Below are positions 6,090 to 12,948 of a stretch of DNA of 16,889 nt, piece by piece. Positions within the stretch are counted from its first letter, which is position 1. Each line of letters begins with the position of its first letter. The notes under the pieces were generated by a model. That model saw only the letters and a list, made by a program, of their open reading frames with translations, was not told the DNA's origin and did not search any database. This DNA comes from an uncultured Clostridium sp. (GTDB taxonomy: Bacteria > Bacillota > Clostridia > Lachnospirales > Lachnospiraceae). A program made the translations under genes and the position numbers. Where the stretch lies: assembly GCA_934438135.1 (NCBI GenBank), contig CAKSBP010000057.1, forward strand, positions 1 to 16,889. Direction: 5' to 3'.

Positions 6090-7481
6090 ATGAGTAGAAA
6101 TAAAGGAAAAATTGTGCAAGTTTTAGGACCTGTTATAGACGTAGAGTTTGAAGATAATGATTTACCTTATATTAAGGACGCCTTGGAATTAGATAATAAC
6201 GGAAGACGCTGTGTGATGGAGGTTTCCCAGCATGTCGGCAATAATACCGTTCGCTGCATTATGCTGGCATCCAGCGAGGGACTTTGCAAGGATATGGAGG
6301 TAACTGCATTAGGAACTGGAATTGAGGTGCCGGTTGGTAAGGAAACATTGGGGCGTTTGTTTAACGTACTTGGAGAAACCATTGACGGCGGTCCTTCTCT
6401 TAAGGAAGCAAAGCATATGGAAATCCATAGAGAACCTCCAACATTTGAGGAACAAAGTCCGGTTGTGGAAGTACTGGAAACGGGTATCAAAGTTATTGAC
6501 TTGCTTGCTCCTTATGCAAAAGGCGGGAAAATTGGTTTGTTTGGAGGTGCCGGCGTTGGCAAGACTGTTCTGATTCAGGAACTGATTCGAAACATTGCTA
6601 CAGAGCACGGCGGATATTCCATTTTTACTGGTGTTGGAGAACGTTCCAGAGAAGGAAATGATCTTTGGACGGAAATGAAAGCCTCCGGTGTATTGGAGAA
6701 AACAGCTTTAGTATTTGGTCAGATGAACGAACCGCCAGGTTCCCGTATGCTGGTTCCAGAAACTGGACTTACTATGGCAGAATATTTTCGGGATGTGGAA
6801 CATCAGAATGTATTATTATTTATTGATAATATTTTCCGTTTTGTGCAGGCTGGTTCGGAGGTATCTGCCCTTCTGGGAAGAATGCCTTCCGCCGTTGGTT
6901 ATCAGCCAACCTTGGCGACAGATGTGGGGGAACTACAGGAACGAATTGCTTCCACAAAAAATGGTTCAGTTACATCGGTACAGGCGGTTTATGTGCCAGC
7001 TGATGACTTGACAGACCCTGCTCCAGCAACAACATTTGCTCATCTGGATGCAACAACCGTTCTTTCCAGAAAAATCGTAGAACAAGGAATTTATCCAGCA
7101 GTTGACCCATTAGAGTCTTCTTCACGTATTCTGGAAGCAGATATTGTTGGACAAGAGCATTACGATGTGGCAAGAAAAGTGCAGGAAATGCTTCAGAAGT
7201 ATAAAGAATTACAGGATATTATTGCAATTTTAGGTATGGAAGAATTATCGGAAGAGGATAAGACGACTGTATATCGTGCTCGTAAAATACAAAAGTTTTT
7301 GTCTCAACCCTTCCATGTTGCAGAGAATTTTACTGGCGTTGCGGGAAAATATGTTCCGATTCAGGAAACTATTTCTGGATTCAAAGCAATTGTTGACGGA
7401 GAGGTGGATGATCTTCCAGAACTGGCGTTTTTTAATGTAGGAACATTGGATGAAGCAAAAGAAAAAGCAGCCGCTATGTAG
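6090..7481 (+). CDS. atpD: ATP synthase F1 subunit beta (catalytic)
   Basis: This is the catalytic subunit that makes or hydrolyses ATP. The 463-residue protein starts at MSRNKGKIVQVLGPVIDVEF, 13 nt after a strong GAGGAGG; longer in-frame starts would run into atpG. The P-loop GGAGVGKT is at residues 152-159, followed by GERSREGNDLW with the catalytic glutamate, LLFIDNIFRF with the Walker B aspartate, and EELSEED, the DELSEED-type lever that contacts gamma. All key residues are intact and the length is normal. Confidence 0.98.
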   Translation: MSRNKGKIVQVLGPVIDVEFEDNDLPYIKDALELDNNGRRCVMEVSQHVGNNTVRCIMLASSEGLCKDMEVTALGTGIEVPVGKETLGRLFNVLGETIDGGPSLKEAKHMEIHREPPTFEEQSPVVEVLETGIKVIDLLAPYAKGGKIGLFGGAGVGKTVLIQELIRNIATEHGGYSIFTGVGERSREGNDLWTEMKASGVLEKTALVFGQMNEPPGSRMLVPETGLTMAEYFRDVEHQNVLLFIDNIFRFVQAGSEVSALLGRMPSAVGYQPTLATDVGELQERIASTKNGSVTSVQAVYVPADDLTDPAPATTFAHLDATTVLSRKIVEQGIYPAVDPLESSSRILEADIVGQEHYDVARKVQEMLQKYKELQDIIAILGMEELSEEDKTTVYRARKIQKFLSQPFHVAENFTGVAGKYVPIQETISGFKAIVDGEVDDLPELAFFNVGTLDEAKEKAAAM

Positions 7482-7520
7482 CAGGAAACAAAATAGTGCA
7501 GCAGCAAAGAGGGAATGTGT

Positions 7521-7946
7521 ATGAGCAGTCAGTTTTATTTGAAAATCATTGCTAGTGACAAGGTGTTTTATGAAGGCCAGGCACAGGCGTTGGTTGTACC
7601 GTGTATTGATGGAGAAAAGGAAATCCTTGCATTTCATGAAAATGCTGCAATTGCGATTGATTTTGGAAATATGCGGTTCCAGACGCCGGATGGTGAATGG
7701 AGGGAAGCTGTGATAGGAATTGGTCTGGCAGAAATGGTAAATAACCGTGCCGTTGTAGTTGCAGATACAGTGGAACGGCCGGAAGATATTGATGAGATTC
7801 GTGCCCAGCATGCTAAGGAACGTGCAGAGGAACGTTTGCGGCAGAAGCAGAGTCTGGTGGAATATAACCATTCGAAGGCTTCGTTGGCGAGAGCTATGTC
7901 TAGACTAAGTTCCAAGGGAAAGCATCAGAAGAGTATCAATTTATAG
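7521..7946 (+). CDS. atpC: ATP synthase F1 subunit epsilon
   Basis: This rotor foot subunit binds gamma and the c-ring and can inhibit ATP hydrolysis through its C-terminal helices. The 141-residue protein has the N-terminal beta-sandwich (to about 85) followed by two helices rich in Arg and Glu (from about RPEDIDEIRAQHAKER). The ATG at 7521 is preferred: GAGGGA lies 6-7 nt upstream, whereas the ATG at 7515 directly abuts it. It is the last gene of the operon and is followed by a terminator. Confidence 0.93.
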   Translation: MSSQFYLKIIASDKVFYEGQAQALVVPCIDGEKEILAFHENAAIAIDFGNMRFQTPDGEWREAVIGIGLAEMVNNRAVVVADTVERPEDIDEIRAQHAKERAEERLRQKQSLVEYNHSKASLARAMSRLSSKGKHQKSINL

Positions 7947-7992
7947 TACTTTTCTGCCTGAAAAACTAGCTATGGCGGAAGATAGTGACAGG

Positions 7993-8038
7993 TTAAAAAG
8001 CGTGCGTAAGCAGAAAACGTTTACGACACGCTTTTTAA
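7993..8038. terminator. Bidirectional terminator between convergent atpC and the reductase gene
   Basis: TTAAAAAGCGTG (7993-8004) pairs with CACGCTTTTTAA (8027-8038), and an inner CGTAA/TTACG pair (8005-8009 with 8021-8025) extends the stem past a single bulged A. The A run on one side and the T run on the other give a U tract on either strand. It ends the atp operon on the plus strand and the 8048-8983 gene on the minus strand. Confidence 0.9.
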
Positions 8039-8047
8039 GCATACAAT

Positions 8048-8983
8048 TTACGGTCTTTCTAAAATCTCTTTCTCAAGAATTTCCTCTTTCCGATTCAGTA
8101 GGTCATCACTAAAAAGTGCTTCTTCTAATTTATCGACACCGATTCGATCGATAGTATTGCCGAGACGTTCTTTCTGATAGCCATTTTCCTTGAACCAGAG
8201 CATGGTTTTTTCAAGTAATGGGAAGATTTCTTCTTTGGTTACCATATGAGATAATTTCGTGGCAAAGCGTACATTTTTCCCAAAAGTTCCACCAACATAA
8301 ATCTGATACATTACTTCATTATGCTGTGCGAAGGCTTTAAAAGGGCATTTTCCAGTACTACATACACCACATTCTTTACATTTTTCATTAATTTCACATT
8401 TGCCATCAACCACATGGGCAGCTTTGGAAGGACAATTTTTTTCAACCTGACAGACTTTACAGCCATGGCAGAGATCTTTGTTATATTTTGGAATACGATG
8501 GCCTTCTACGCCAAAGTCATTCAGACTTGGCTTCATACAGGAATTTGGACATCCACCGATGGAAATCTTAAATTTATGAGGCAGTTTTACATTGGACCAG
8601 CCAAGATAATACTTTTCATAAATTTCCTTTGCCAGTGCCTGCGTGTCATAATTGCCGTAAACACAAGTAGTTCCTTTGCAGGCGATAACCGGGCGGATTT
8701 TTGCACCAGTTCCACCAAAAAAGAGATTATGTGATTTAGCATAAGCAATGGCGTCGTCGATATTTTCATATGGAATGCCAATTACCTCTGCACTAAGGCG
8801 GTTTGTCATAGCAATTTTTCCGTTTCCGAATTTATCTGCGATTTCTGCAACAGCACTTAATTCTTTTGCAGTAAAAATAGAACCAGCCGGTACGATTCGT
8901 CCGGAAAAGTCAGAGGTTCCGCGGTTAATAAGAAATCCAAGTGCTTTTACACGCTTAATATCAGCATCTTTCAATTTTTCCAT
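8048..8983 (-). CDS. Siroheme/4Fe-4S reductase-like protein with two extra ferredoxin clusters
   Basis: The 311-residue protein belongs by motif to the nitrite/sulfite reductase superfamily. An N-terminal ferredoxin-like half-domain (about 15-80) is followed by the siroheme-linked cluster cysteines Cys102, Cys107, Cys145 and Cys149 (CKGTTC and GGCPNSC, spacing CX4C...CX3C). An inserted 2x[4Fe-4S] ferredoxin follows, with CHGCKVCQVEKNCP (172-185) and CKECGVCSTGKCP (202-214). It resembles the short single-subunit clostridial proteins often annotated as 4Fe-4S or sulfite reductase-like; the substrate is not known to me. AAAGGAG sits 7 nt before the ATG. It has no membrane segment and is probably cytoplasmic. 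It is transcribed away from the tetrapyrrole operon whose intermediates could supply its siroheme. Confidence 0.85.
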   Translation of the reverse strand: MEKLKDADIKRVKALGFLINRGTSDFSGRIVPAGSIFTAKELSAVAEIADKFGNGKIAMTNRLSAEVIGIPYENIDDAIAYAKSHNLFFGGTGAKIRPVIACKGTTCVYGNYDTQALAKEIYEKYYLGWSNVKLPHKFKISIGGCPNSCMKPSLNDFGVEGHRIPKYNKDLCHGCKVCQVEKNCPSKAAHVVDGKCEINEKCKECGVCSTGKCPFKAFAQHNEVMYQIYVGGTFGKNVRFATKLSHMVTKEEIFPLLEKTMLWFKENGYQKERLGNTIDRIGVDKLEEALFSDDLLNRKEEILEKEILERP

Positions 8984-9025
8984 TGTAAATCTCCTTTATC
9001 TCTCGATTCTATGTATTACAATTCC

Positions 9026-9035
9026 ATTGTACAAT
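9026..9035 (-). promoter_or_regulatory. Candidate promoter element and palindrome upstream of the reductase gene
   Basis: ATTGTACAAT is a perfect 10-bp palindrome. Read on the minus strand it holds TACAAT (9031-9026), a good -10 that would give a start near 9020 and a leader of about 36 nt. No good -35 lies 16-18 bp upstream, as in activator-dependent promoters. An alternative minus-strand promoter, TTGTAC (9034-9029), 17 bp, TAGAAT (9011-9006), overlaps it but would start very close to the ribosome binding site. GTATTACAAT at 9013-9022 is a near-inverted copy of the following sequence. Confidence 0.35.
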
Positions 9036-9055
9036 ACCTGGCAAAAAAATGAAAC

Positions 9056-9073
9056 AATAAGATTGTTCTTATT
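9056..9073. promoter_or_regulatory. 18-bp inverted repeat, putative operator in the divergent control region
   Basis: AATAAGA (9056-9062) and TCTTATT (9067-9073) are exact inverted copies with a 4-nt spacer. The 7-4-7 layout resembles sites for dimeric regulators of the CRP/FNR type, though the half-site is not the classical FNR one. Its centre lies about 45 bp upstream of the predicted minus-strand start and about 78 bp upstream of the plus-strand start. The regulator is unknown. Confidence 0.4.
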
Positions 9074-9107
9074 TAAATACAAAATGGTGTTTTTATAGGA
9101 TTTAAAT

Positions 9108-9136
9108 TTGACTTACTATATGCACAATGTTAGAAT
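9108..9136 (+). promoter_or_regulatory. Sigma-A promoter of the cbiK-hemL operon
   Basis: TTGACT (9108-9113) and TAGAAT (9131-9136) are 17 bp apart, with a TG one base before the -10 (extended -10). Each hexamer is one base from consensus. Transcription should start near 9143, leaving a leader of about 56 nt before cbiK. That is too short for a cobalamin riboswitch. Confidence 0.75.
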
Positions 9137-9166
9137 ACCCTTAAAAATAAATAAGGAAAAGAAAAA

Positions 9167-9223
9167 ATGGAAGTACACATTAGAAAGAAGCTTCGGAAAT
9201 GCAGAAGAAAAAAGGAATTTTAG
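9167..9223 (+). CDS. Possible 18-residue leader peptide overlapping the cbiK start
   Basis: An ATG at 9167, about 10 nt after AAGG (9153-9156), opens the frame MEVHIRKKLRKCRRKKEF and stops at 9221-9223, inside cbiK. Ten of the 18 residues are Lys or Arg. The frame overlaps the first 25 nt of cbiK in another phase. cbiK itself has only a weak ribosome binding site (GAAAGAAG at 9183-9190), so this ORF could couple or restrain its translation. It could also be a chance product of an A/G-rich leader; nothing shows that the peptide is functional. Confidence 0.3.
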   Translation: MEVHIRKKLRKCRRKKEF

Positions 9224-9981
9224 TCGTTAGCTTTGGCACCAGCCATGAAGGCACCAGGTTAAAAACAATTGTTCAGATTGAAAAAGACATTGAAGCAGCA
9301 TTTTCGGAATATCAGATGTACCAGGCATTTACCAGTAAGATGATTATAAACATTATGAAAAAAAGAGATGGAATTCATATAAATACGGTAACAGAAGCAG
9401 CACAGCAGATGTTAGCAGATGAAATAGAAGAAGTCATTGTACAGCCAACTCATATTATTAATGGAATGGAAAATGATGAGATGATTCGCAGTATGTCAGC
9501 GTTTAAAGAATCCTTTAAGTCGATTCAGTTTGGTGAGCCTCTTTTAAATACTGCACAAGATTACCAAAGAGTGGTTTCTGTTTTGGGAGAACATTTTCCA
9601 AAAGAGAAAGACTATGGTGTAGTATTAATGGGACACGGTTCTTTTTGCTCTGCTAATGCCTGCTATGGTGCATTGGATGATATGTTTAAGAAAAATGGTT
9701 ATGATAACGTACATGTAGCGACTATAGAAGCGTATCCTCATATTGATGATGTATTAAAGCAGATTGCACCGAAAAAATATCGTAAAATTTTACTAATGCC
9801 ATTTATGGTTGTTGCCGGTGAGCATGCCAAAGAAGACATGATTGGCGAGAAAGCAGATTCCTGGATAAATAAAATTAAATATGCTGGATATGAAGCAGAT
9901 TATATATTAAAAGGTCTTGGCGAGTATTCTAAAATCCGTCAGATTTATGTGGATCATATTGGTTTTGCCAAGTCTTTTTAA
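9199..9981 (+). CDS. cbiK: Sirohydrochlorin cobaltochelatase CbiK (anaerobic B12 route)
   Basis: CbiK inserts Co2+ into sirohydrochlorin, the entry step of the oxygen-independent cobalamin pathway. The 260-residue protein begins with the family N-terminus KKGILVVSFGTSHEGTR. The three active-site residues known from Salmonella CbiK appear in place: His146 in VVLMGHGS, Glu177 in VATIEAYPH, and His209 in VVAGEHAKEDM. There is no signal peptide, so it is cytoplasmic, unlike the periplasmic CbiK of some sulfate reducers. It is the first gene after the operon promoter. Some chelatases of this family also accept iron, so a part in siroheme synthesis is possible. Confidence 0.93.
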   Translation: MQKKKGILVVSFGTSHEGTRLKTIVQIEKDIEAAFSEYQMYQAFTSKMIINIMKKRDGIHINTVTEAAQQMLADEIEEVIVQPTHIINGMENDEMIRSMSAFKESFKSIQFGEPLLNTAQDYQRVVSVLGEHFPKEKDYGVVLMGHGSFCSANACYGALDDMFKKNGYDNVHVATIEAYPHIDDVLKQIAPKKYRKILLMPFMVVAGEHAKEDMIGEKADSWINKIKYAGYEADYILKGLGEYSKIRQIYVDHIGFAKSF

Positions 9982-10034
9982 TAGAAACATCCATGGAGTA
10001 TGTAAAATCATAGAGAAAAGGGAGGGTATCTGGT

Positions 10035-11099
10035 ATGAGAGAAGCAGCTATGATTCGTCCTATTGATAAAGAAGCGGTAAGAAAAAGCAAATATCATTGG
10101 GATCACATAGCGAAACCATTAAACGGACTTGGTAAAATGGAGGAACTGGTTTCGAAAATTGCCGGCATTCAAGGAAAAGAAGAAGTTGAAATTAAGAAAA
10201 AAGCTATTGTTGTCATGTGCAGTGACAACGGTGTCTGCTGTGAAGGAGTAACGCAGACGGGAAAAGAAGTTACTGCCATTGTCACTGAAAATTTTGCAAA
10301 GGGAATTACATCAGTGAATGCTATGTCCAAAGCTGCAGGCGCAGATGTATTTCCGGTAGATATTGGAGTTGATGGTGACTTAAAAGAGACCGACGTATTA
10401 AAGCGAAAGGTTGCGTATGGAACCAATAATATAAAAACAGGTCCTGCAATGACAAAAGAGCAGGCTAGAAAGGCCATCCGTATAGGAATTGATATTGTAC
10501 GTACTCTCAAACAGAAAGGATATGAAATCATTGGTACTGGTGAGATGGGGATTGGAAATACAACAACCAGCAGTGCTGTTGCCAGTGTACTTCTAAATGT
10601 GGATCCAGCAGAGGTTACTGGAAAAGGTGCTGGACTTTCTTATGAAGGCATTCTTCATAAAACAGAAGTAATCCGGGAAGCGATTCGGGTCAATCAGCCC
10701 GATAGAACGGATAGCATAGATGTTTTAAGCAAAGTAGGCGGATTTGATATTGCTGGACTTATGGGCGTATTTTTAGGCGGTGCCATGTATCATATACCTA
10801 TTGTAATTGATGGTGTGATTTCTGCAGCGGCAGCACTTCTCGCAAAGCAGGCAGTACCAGCTACCGTTGAATATATGATTCCATCCCATCTTGGAAAAGA
10901 GCCAGCTGCGGCATTAATTATGAAAGAATTGGGGCTGGAACCCGTTATTCACGCAGAACTAGCATTAGGAGAAGGAACGGGAGCTGTTTTATTGTTTCCG
11001 CTTCTTGACCTGACCATGAGTGTATACAATCAGAATAAAACATTTGATGAAATCGACGTAGAAGCATACCACTCTTTTGATAACGAGGAAGCAACGTAG
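10035..11099 (+). CDS. cobT: Nicotinate-nucleotide:dimethylbenzimidazole phosphoribosyltransferase
   Basis: CobT transfers phosphoribose from nicotinate mononucleotide to the lower ligand base (dimethylbenzimidazole or an analogue), giving the alpha-riboside phosphate used to build the nucleotide loop of B12. The 354-residue length matches the family. Recognised segments are the N-terminal LNGLGKMEELV, VVMCSDNGVCCEGVTQT, TGEMGIGNTTTSSAV, and GEGTGAVLLFPLLD with the presumed catalytic Glu313. The ATG is preceded by GGAGGG with 8-nt spacing. It acts at the end of the pathway, whereas its neighbours act at the beginning; no cobS, cobU or cobC is seen in the window. Confidence 0.96.
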   Translation: MREAAMIRPIDKEAVRKSKYHWDHIAKPLNGLGKMEELVSKIAGIQGKEEVEIKKKAIVVMCSDNGVCCEGVTQTGKEVTAIVTENFAKGITSVNAMSKAAGADVFPVDIGVDGDLKETDVLKRKVAYGTNNIKTGPAMTKEQARKAIRIGIDIVRTLKQKGYEIIGTGEMGIGNTTTSSAVASVLLNVDPAEVTGKGAGLSYEGILHKTEVIREAIRVNQPDRTDSIDVLSKVGGFDIAGLMGVFLGGAMYHIPIVIDGVISAAAALLAKQAVPATVEYMIPSHLGKEPAAALIMKELGLEPVIHAELALGEGTGAVLLFPLLDLTMSVYNQNKTFDEIDVEAYHSFDNEEAT

Positions 11100-11160
11100 C
11101 CGCCGGCATTATCAATGCACTCTTATACCGTATGAAATGAGAAAAAAGGAATGATAGTGT

Positions 11161-12315
11161 ATGAATTGTATTAGTATCAGTTATAAAACGGCGCCCGTGG
11201 AAATTCGGGCGATGTTTGCTTTTAGCAGGGAGGAACAGACTGCATTTTATAAGGACGCTCTGGCCAATAAAAGCATTACTGAGTGTATGGTTCTTTCCAC
11301 CTGTAACCGGAGTGAGATTTATTTTGAGGGAACAAAGGAAAGTATTAAAGAAATGGAACACCTGATAGAAAAATTTAAGAAAATAAATCTATCGGAAAAT
11401 TTAAAATATTTCTGTGTTTTTGGCAATGACCAGGCGGTCCGGCATGCATTTATGGTGACCTGTGGTATGGAATCCATGGTACTTGGCGAAGATGAAATTT
11501 TAGGTCAGGTAAAGGATGCCTATCAGCTTGCACTAAGCGAGAAAGCAACGAATTTTATGCTTAACACGGTATTTCAAAATGCAATAAACTGTTCCAAACG
11601 TATTAAAACCGATACAAATTTATCGAAAACGCCGGTTTCTATAGGAACATTAGTTGCAAATGAAATTTTTCATTTTGGAAAAGAAAATGATACAGATGTA
11701 AAAAATGTATTTATTATTGGCATGACAGGAAAAATGGGGTCCATTGTCATGAAAAATATTTATGGAAAACAGAATATTTCGATAACCGGAAGCAGCAGAA
11801 ATAGTTCCAATCATCTGGTAAAGGGATATCCGATGATAAAAATGGTTTCTTATAAAGATAGATATAAATATTTAGAAGAAGCGGATATTGTAGTCAGTGC
11901 TACCACAAGCCCACATTATACGGTAACTTGTGCAGAACTTTTAAATGTAATTACACCCGGAAAGAAACGTCTGTATATTGATTTATCGGTGCCAAGTGAT
12001 ATGGATGATGAAATTCAAAGCATCGAAGGTATTGATTTTTATAATATTGATTATTTTGAAGAATTATCAAAACATAATAATGTACAAAAAGCAAAAGAAT
12101 TAGAACGAGGCAAAGATATTCTGGAAGAAGTTCTGGATGAAACTTATAAAATTGTACTGTTCCGTAATTTTCTTTCGGATATGCCAAAAGTCAAGAAAGT
12201 ATTTAAGGAAAATAAATTTGAAACAATTATGTATCAGCTTCGTGATAAGGAAAACCATGAAAGTCTTGCGGTTGTTTTCGATGCATTGAAACAGCTTGTT
12301 TCAGAAGAATACTAG
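11161..12315 (+). CDS. hemA: Glutamyl-tRNA reductase
   Basis: HemA reduces glutamyl-tRNA to glutamate-1-semialdehyde with NADPH, the first committed step of the C5 tetrapyrrole pathway. The 384-residue protein has the catalytic Cys48 in LSTCNRSEIY, the conserved GMESMVLGEDEILGQVKDAY block, a Rossmann NADPH domain starting near VFIIGMTGKMGS (GMTGKMG in place of the commoner GxGxMG), and a C-terminal helical dimerisation region. It is somewhat shorter than the usual 410-450 residues, mainly at the C-terminus. AAAAAAGGA lies about 10 nt before the start. The 61-nt gap after cobT holds nothing recognisable. The stop codon lies inside the ribosome binding site of the next gene. Confidence 0.96.
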   Translation: MNCISISYKTAPVEIRAMFAFSREEQTAFYKDALANKSITECMVLSTCNRSEIYFEGTKESIKEMEHLIEKFKKINLSENLKYFCVFGNDQAVRHAFMVTCGMESMVLGEDEILGQVKDAYQLALSEKATNFMLNTVFQNAINCSKRIKTDTNLSKTPVSIGTLVANEIFHFGKENDTDVKNVFIIGMTGKMGSIVMKNIYGKQNISITGSSRNSSNHLVKGYPMIKMVSYKDRYKYLEEADIVVSATTSPHYTVTCAELLNVITPGKKRLYIDLSVPSDMDDEIQSIEGIDFYNIDYFEELSKHNNVQKAKELERGKDILEEVLDETYKIVLFRNFLSDMPKVKKVFKENKFETIMYQLRDKENHESLAVVFDALKQLVSEEY

Positions 12316-12324
12316 GAGGAGCAT

Positions 12325-12948
12325 ATGGCGTATTTCCCGTTTTTTATTGATGTTCAGGATAAAACCTGTCTGATTGCAGGTGGTGGAAGGGTGGCATACC
12401 GGAAGGCAAAAGTTCTTTTATCTTTCGGGGTTTATATTACGGTAGTGTCGCCTGAATTTTGTGAGGAACTGATGGAATTAGAGAAATCAGAAGCACATTT
12501 GGTGCTTGAAAAGAAGGAATTTGAGCTGGAAGACTTGAAAAACGCATTTTTTGTCCTTGCAGCAACAAATGATCCGGTTGTCAACGAAACTATCAGTATA
12601 TTTTGTTTGAAAGCGAATGTGTTGGTGAATGTTGCGGACAGTCTGGAGAATTCTACGTATTTATTTCCATCGATTGTTCGTCGGGGCGGCCTGGTAACAG
12701 GAATCACAACGTCAGGGAAAAGCCCGGATTTGTCAAAATGGGTAAGAAAACGCATGGATTCCCTTCTGCCGGATTATCTGGAAAAATTAATTGAAGAACT
12801 GGGCAGTTACCGACCGGTCATCAAGAAAAGGATTGCATCTATTGCAGACCGGAAACAGGCATTTAAAGAGGTAATGTACTTAGGAATGAAAATGGAGGGA
12901 AAGCTTGACCAGAAATCAGTCGAGCAGATAATCAGAAAATATGAGTAA
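12325..12948 (+). CDS. Precorrin-2 dehydrogenase (siroheme synthase N-terminal domain type)
   Basis: The enzyme oxidises precorrin-2 to sirohydrochlorin with NAD+. The 207-residue protein matches the CysG N-terminal/SirC/Met8 family: it starts YFPFFIDVQDKTCLIAGGGRVA with the NAD-binding GGGxVAxRKA motif, then AATNDPVVN, VNVADS with the probable catalytic Asp105, and TTSGKSPDLSKWVRKRM. It lacks a methylase domain; the downstream cobA/hemD gene supplies that activity. Whether it also chelates iron, as Met8 does, cannot be told from sequence. A strong AGGAGGA (12314-12320) precedes the start and contains the hemA stop. The 3' end overlaps hemC by 8 nt (ATGAGTAA). Confidence 0.92.
   Translation: MAYFPFFIDVQDKTCLIAGGGRVAYRKAKVLLSFGVYITVVSPEFCEELMELEKSEAHLVLEKKEFELEDLKNAFFVLAATNDPVVNETISIFCLKANVLVNVADSLENSTYLFPSIVRRGGLVTGITTSGKSPDLSKWVRKRMDSLLPDYLEKLIEELGSYRPVIKKRIASIADRKQAFKEVMYLGMKMEGKLDQKSVEQIIRKYE

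Noticed and set aside
6322..6573. 83-codon plus-strand frame inside atpD
   Set aside because: It is an alternative frame of atpD covering the conserved P-loop region, with no separate ribosome binding site.
7245..7871. 208-codon open frame on the minus strand across atpD and atpC
   Set aside because: It is antisense to two conserved ATP synthase genes. Its translation has no recognisable domain and no ribosome binding site, and the low-GC coding strand leaves such antisense frames open by chance.
8321..8734. 137-codon open frame on the plus strand inside the reductase gene
   Set aside because: It is antisense to the conserved siroheme and ferredoxin motifs of the minus-strand gene. Its Phe/Thr-rich translation mirrors Lys/Glu/Gly codons of that gene, and no ribosome binding site precedes it.
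8984..9198. Cobalamin riboswitch upstream of cbiK
   Set aside because: The predicted leader is only about 56 nt and shows no B12-box-like sequence or pseudoknot arms, too short for this class of about 200 nt.
11100..11160. Possible regulatory element between cobT and hemA
   Set aside because: The 61 nt show neither a hairpin with a T run nor a promoter-like pair, only the hemA ribosome binding site.
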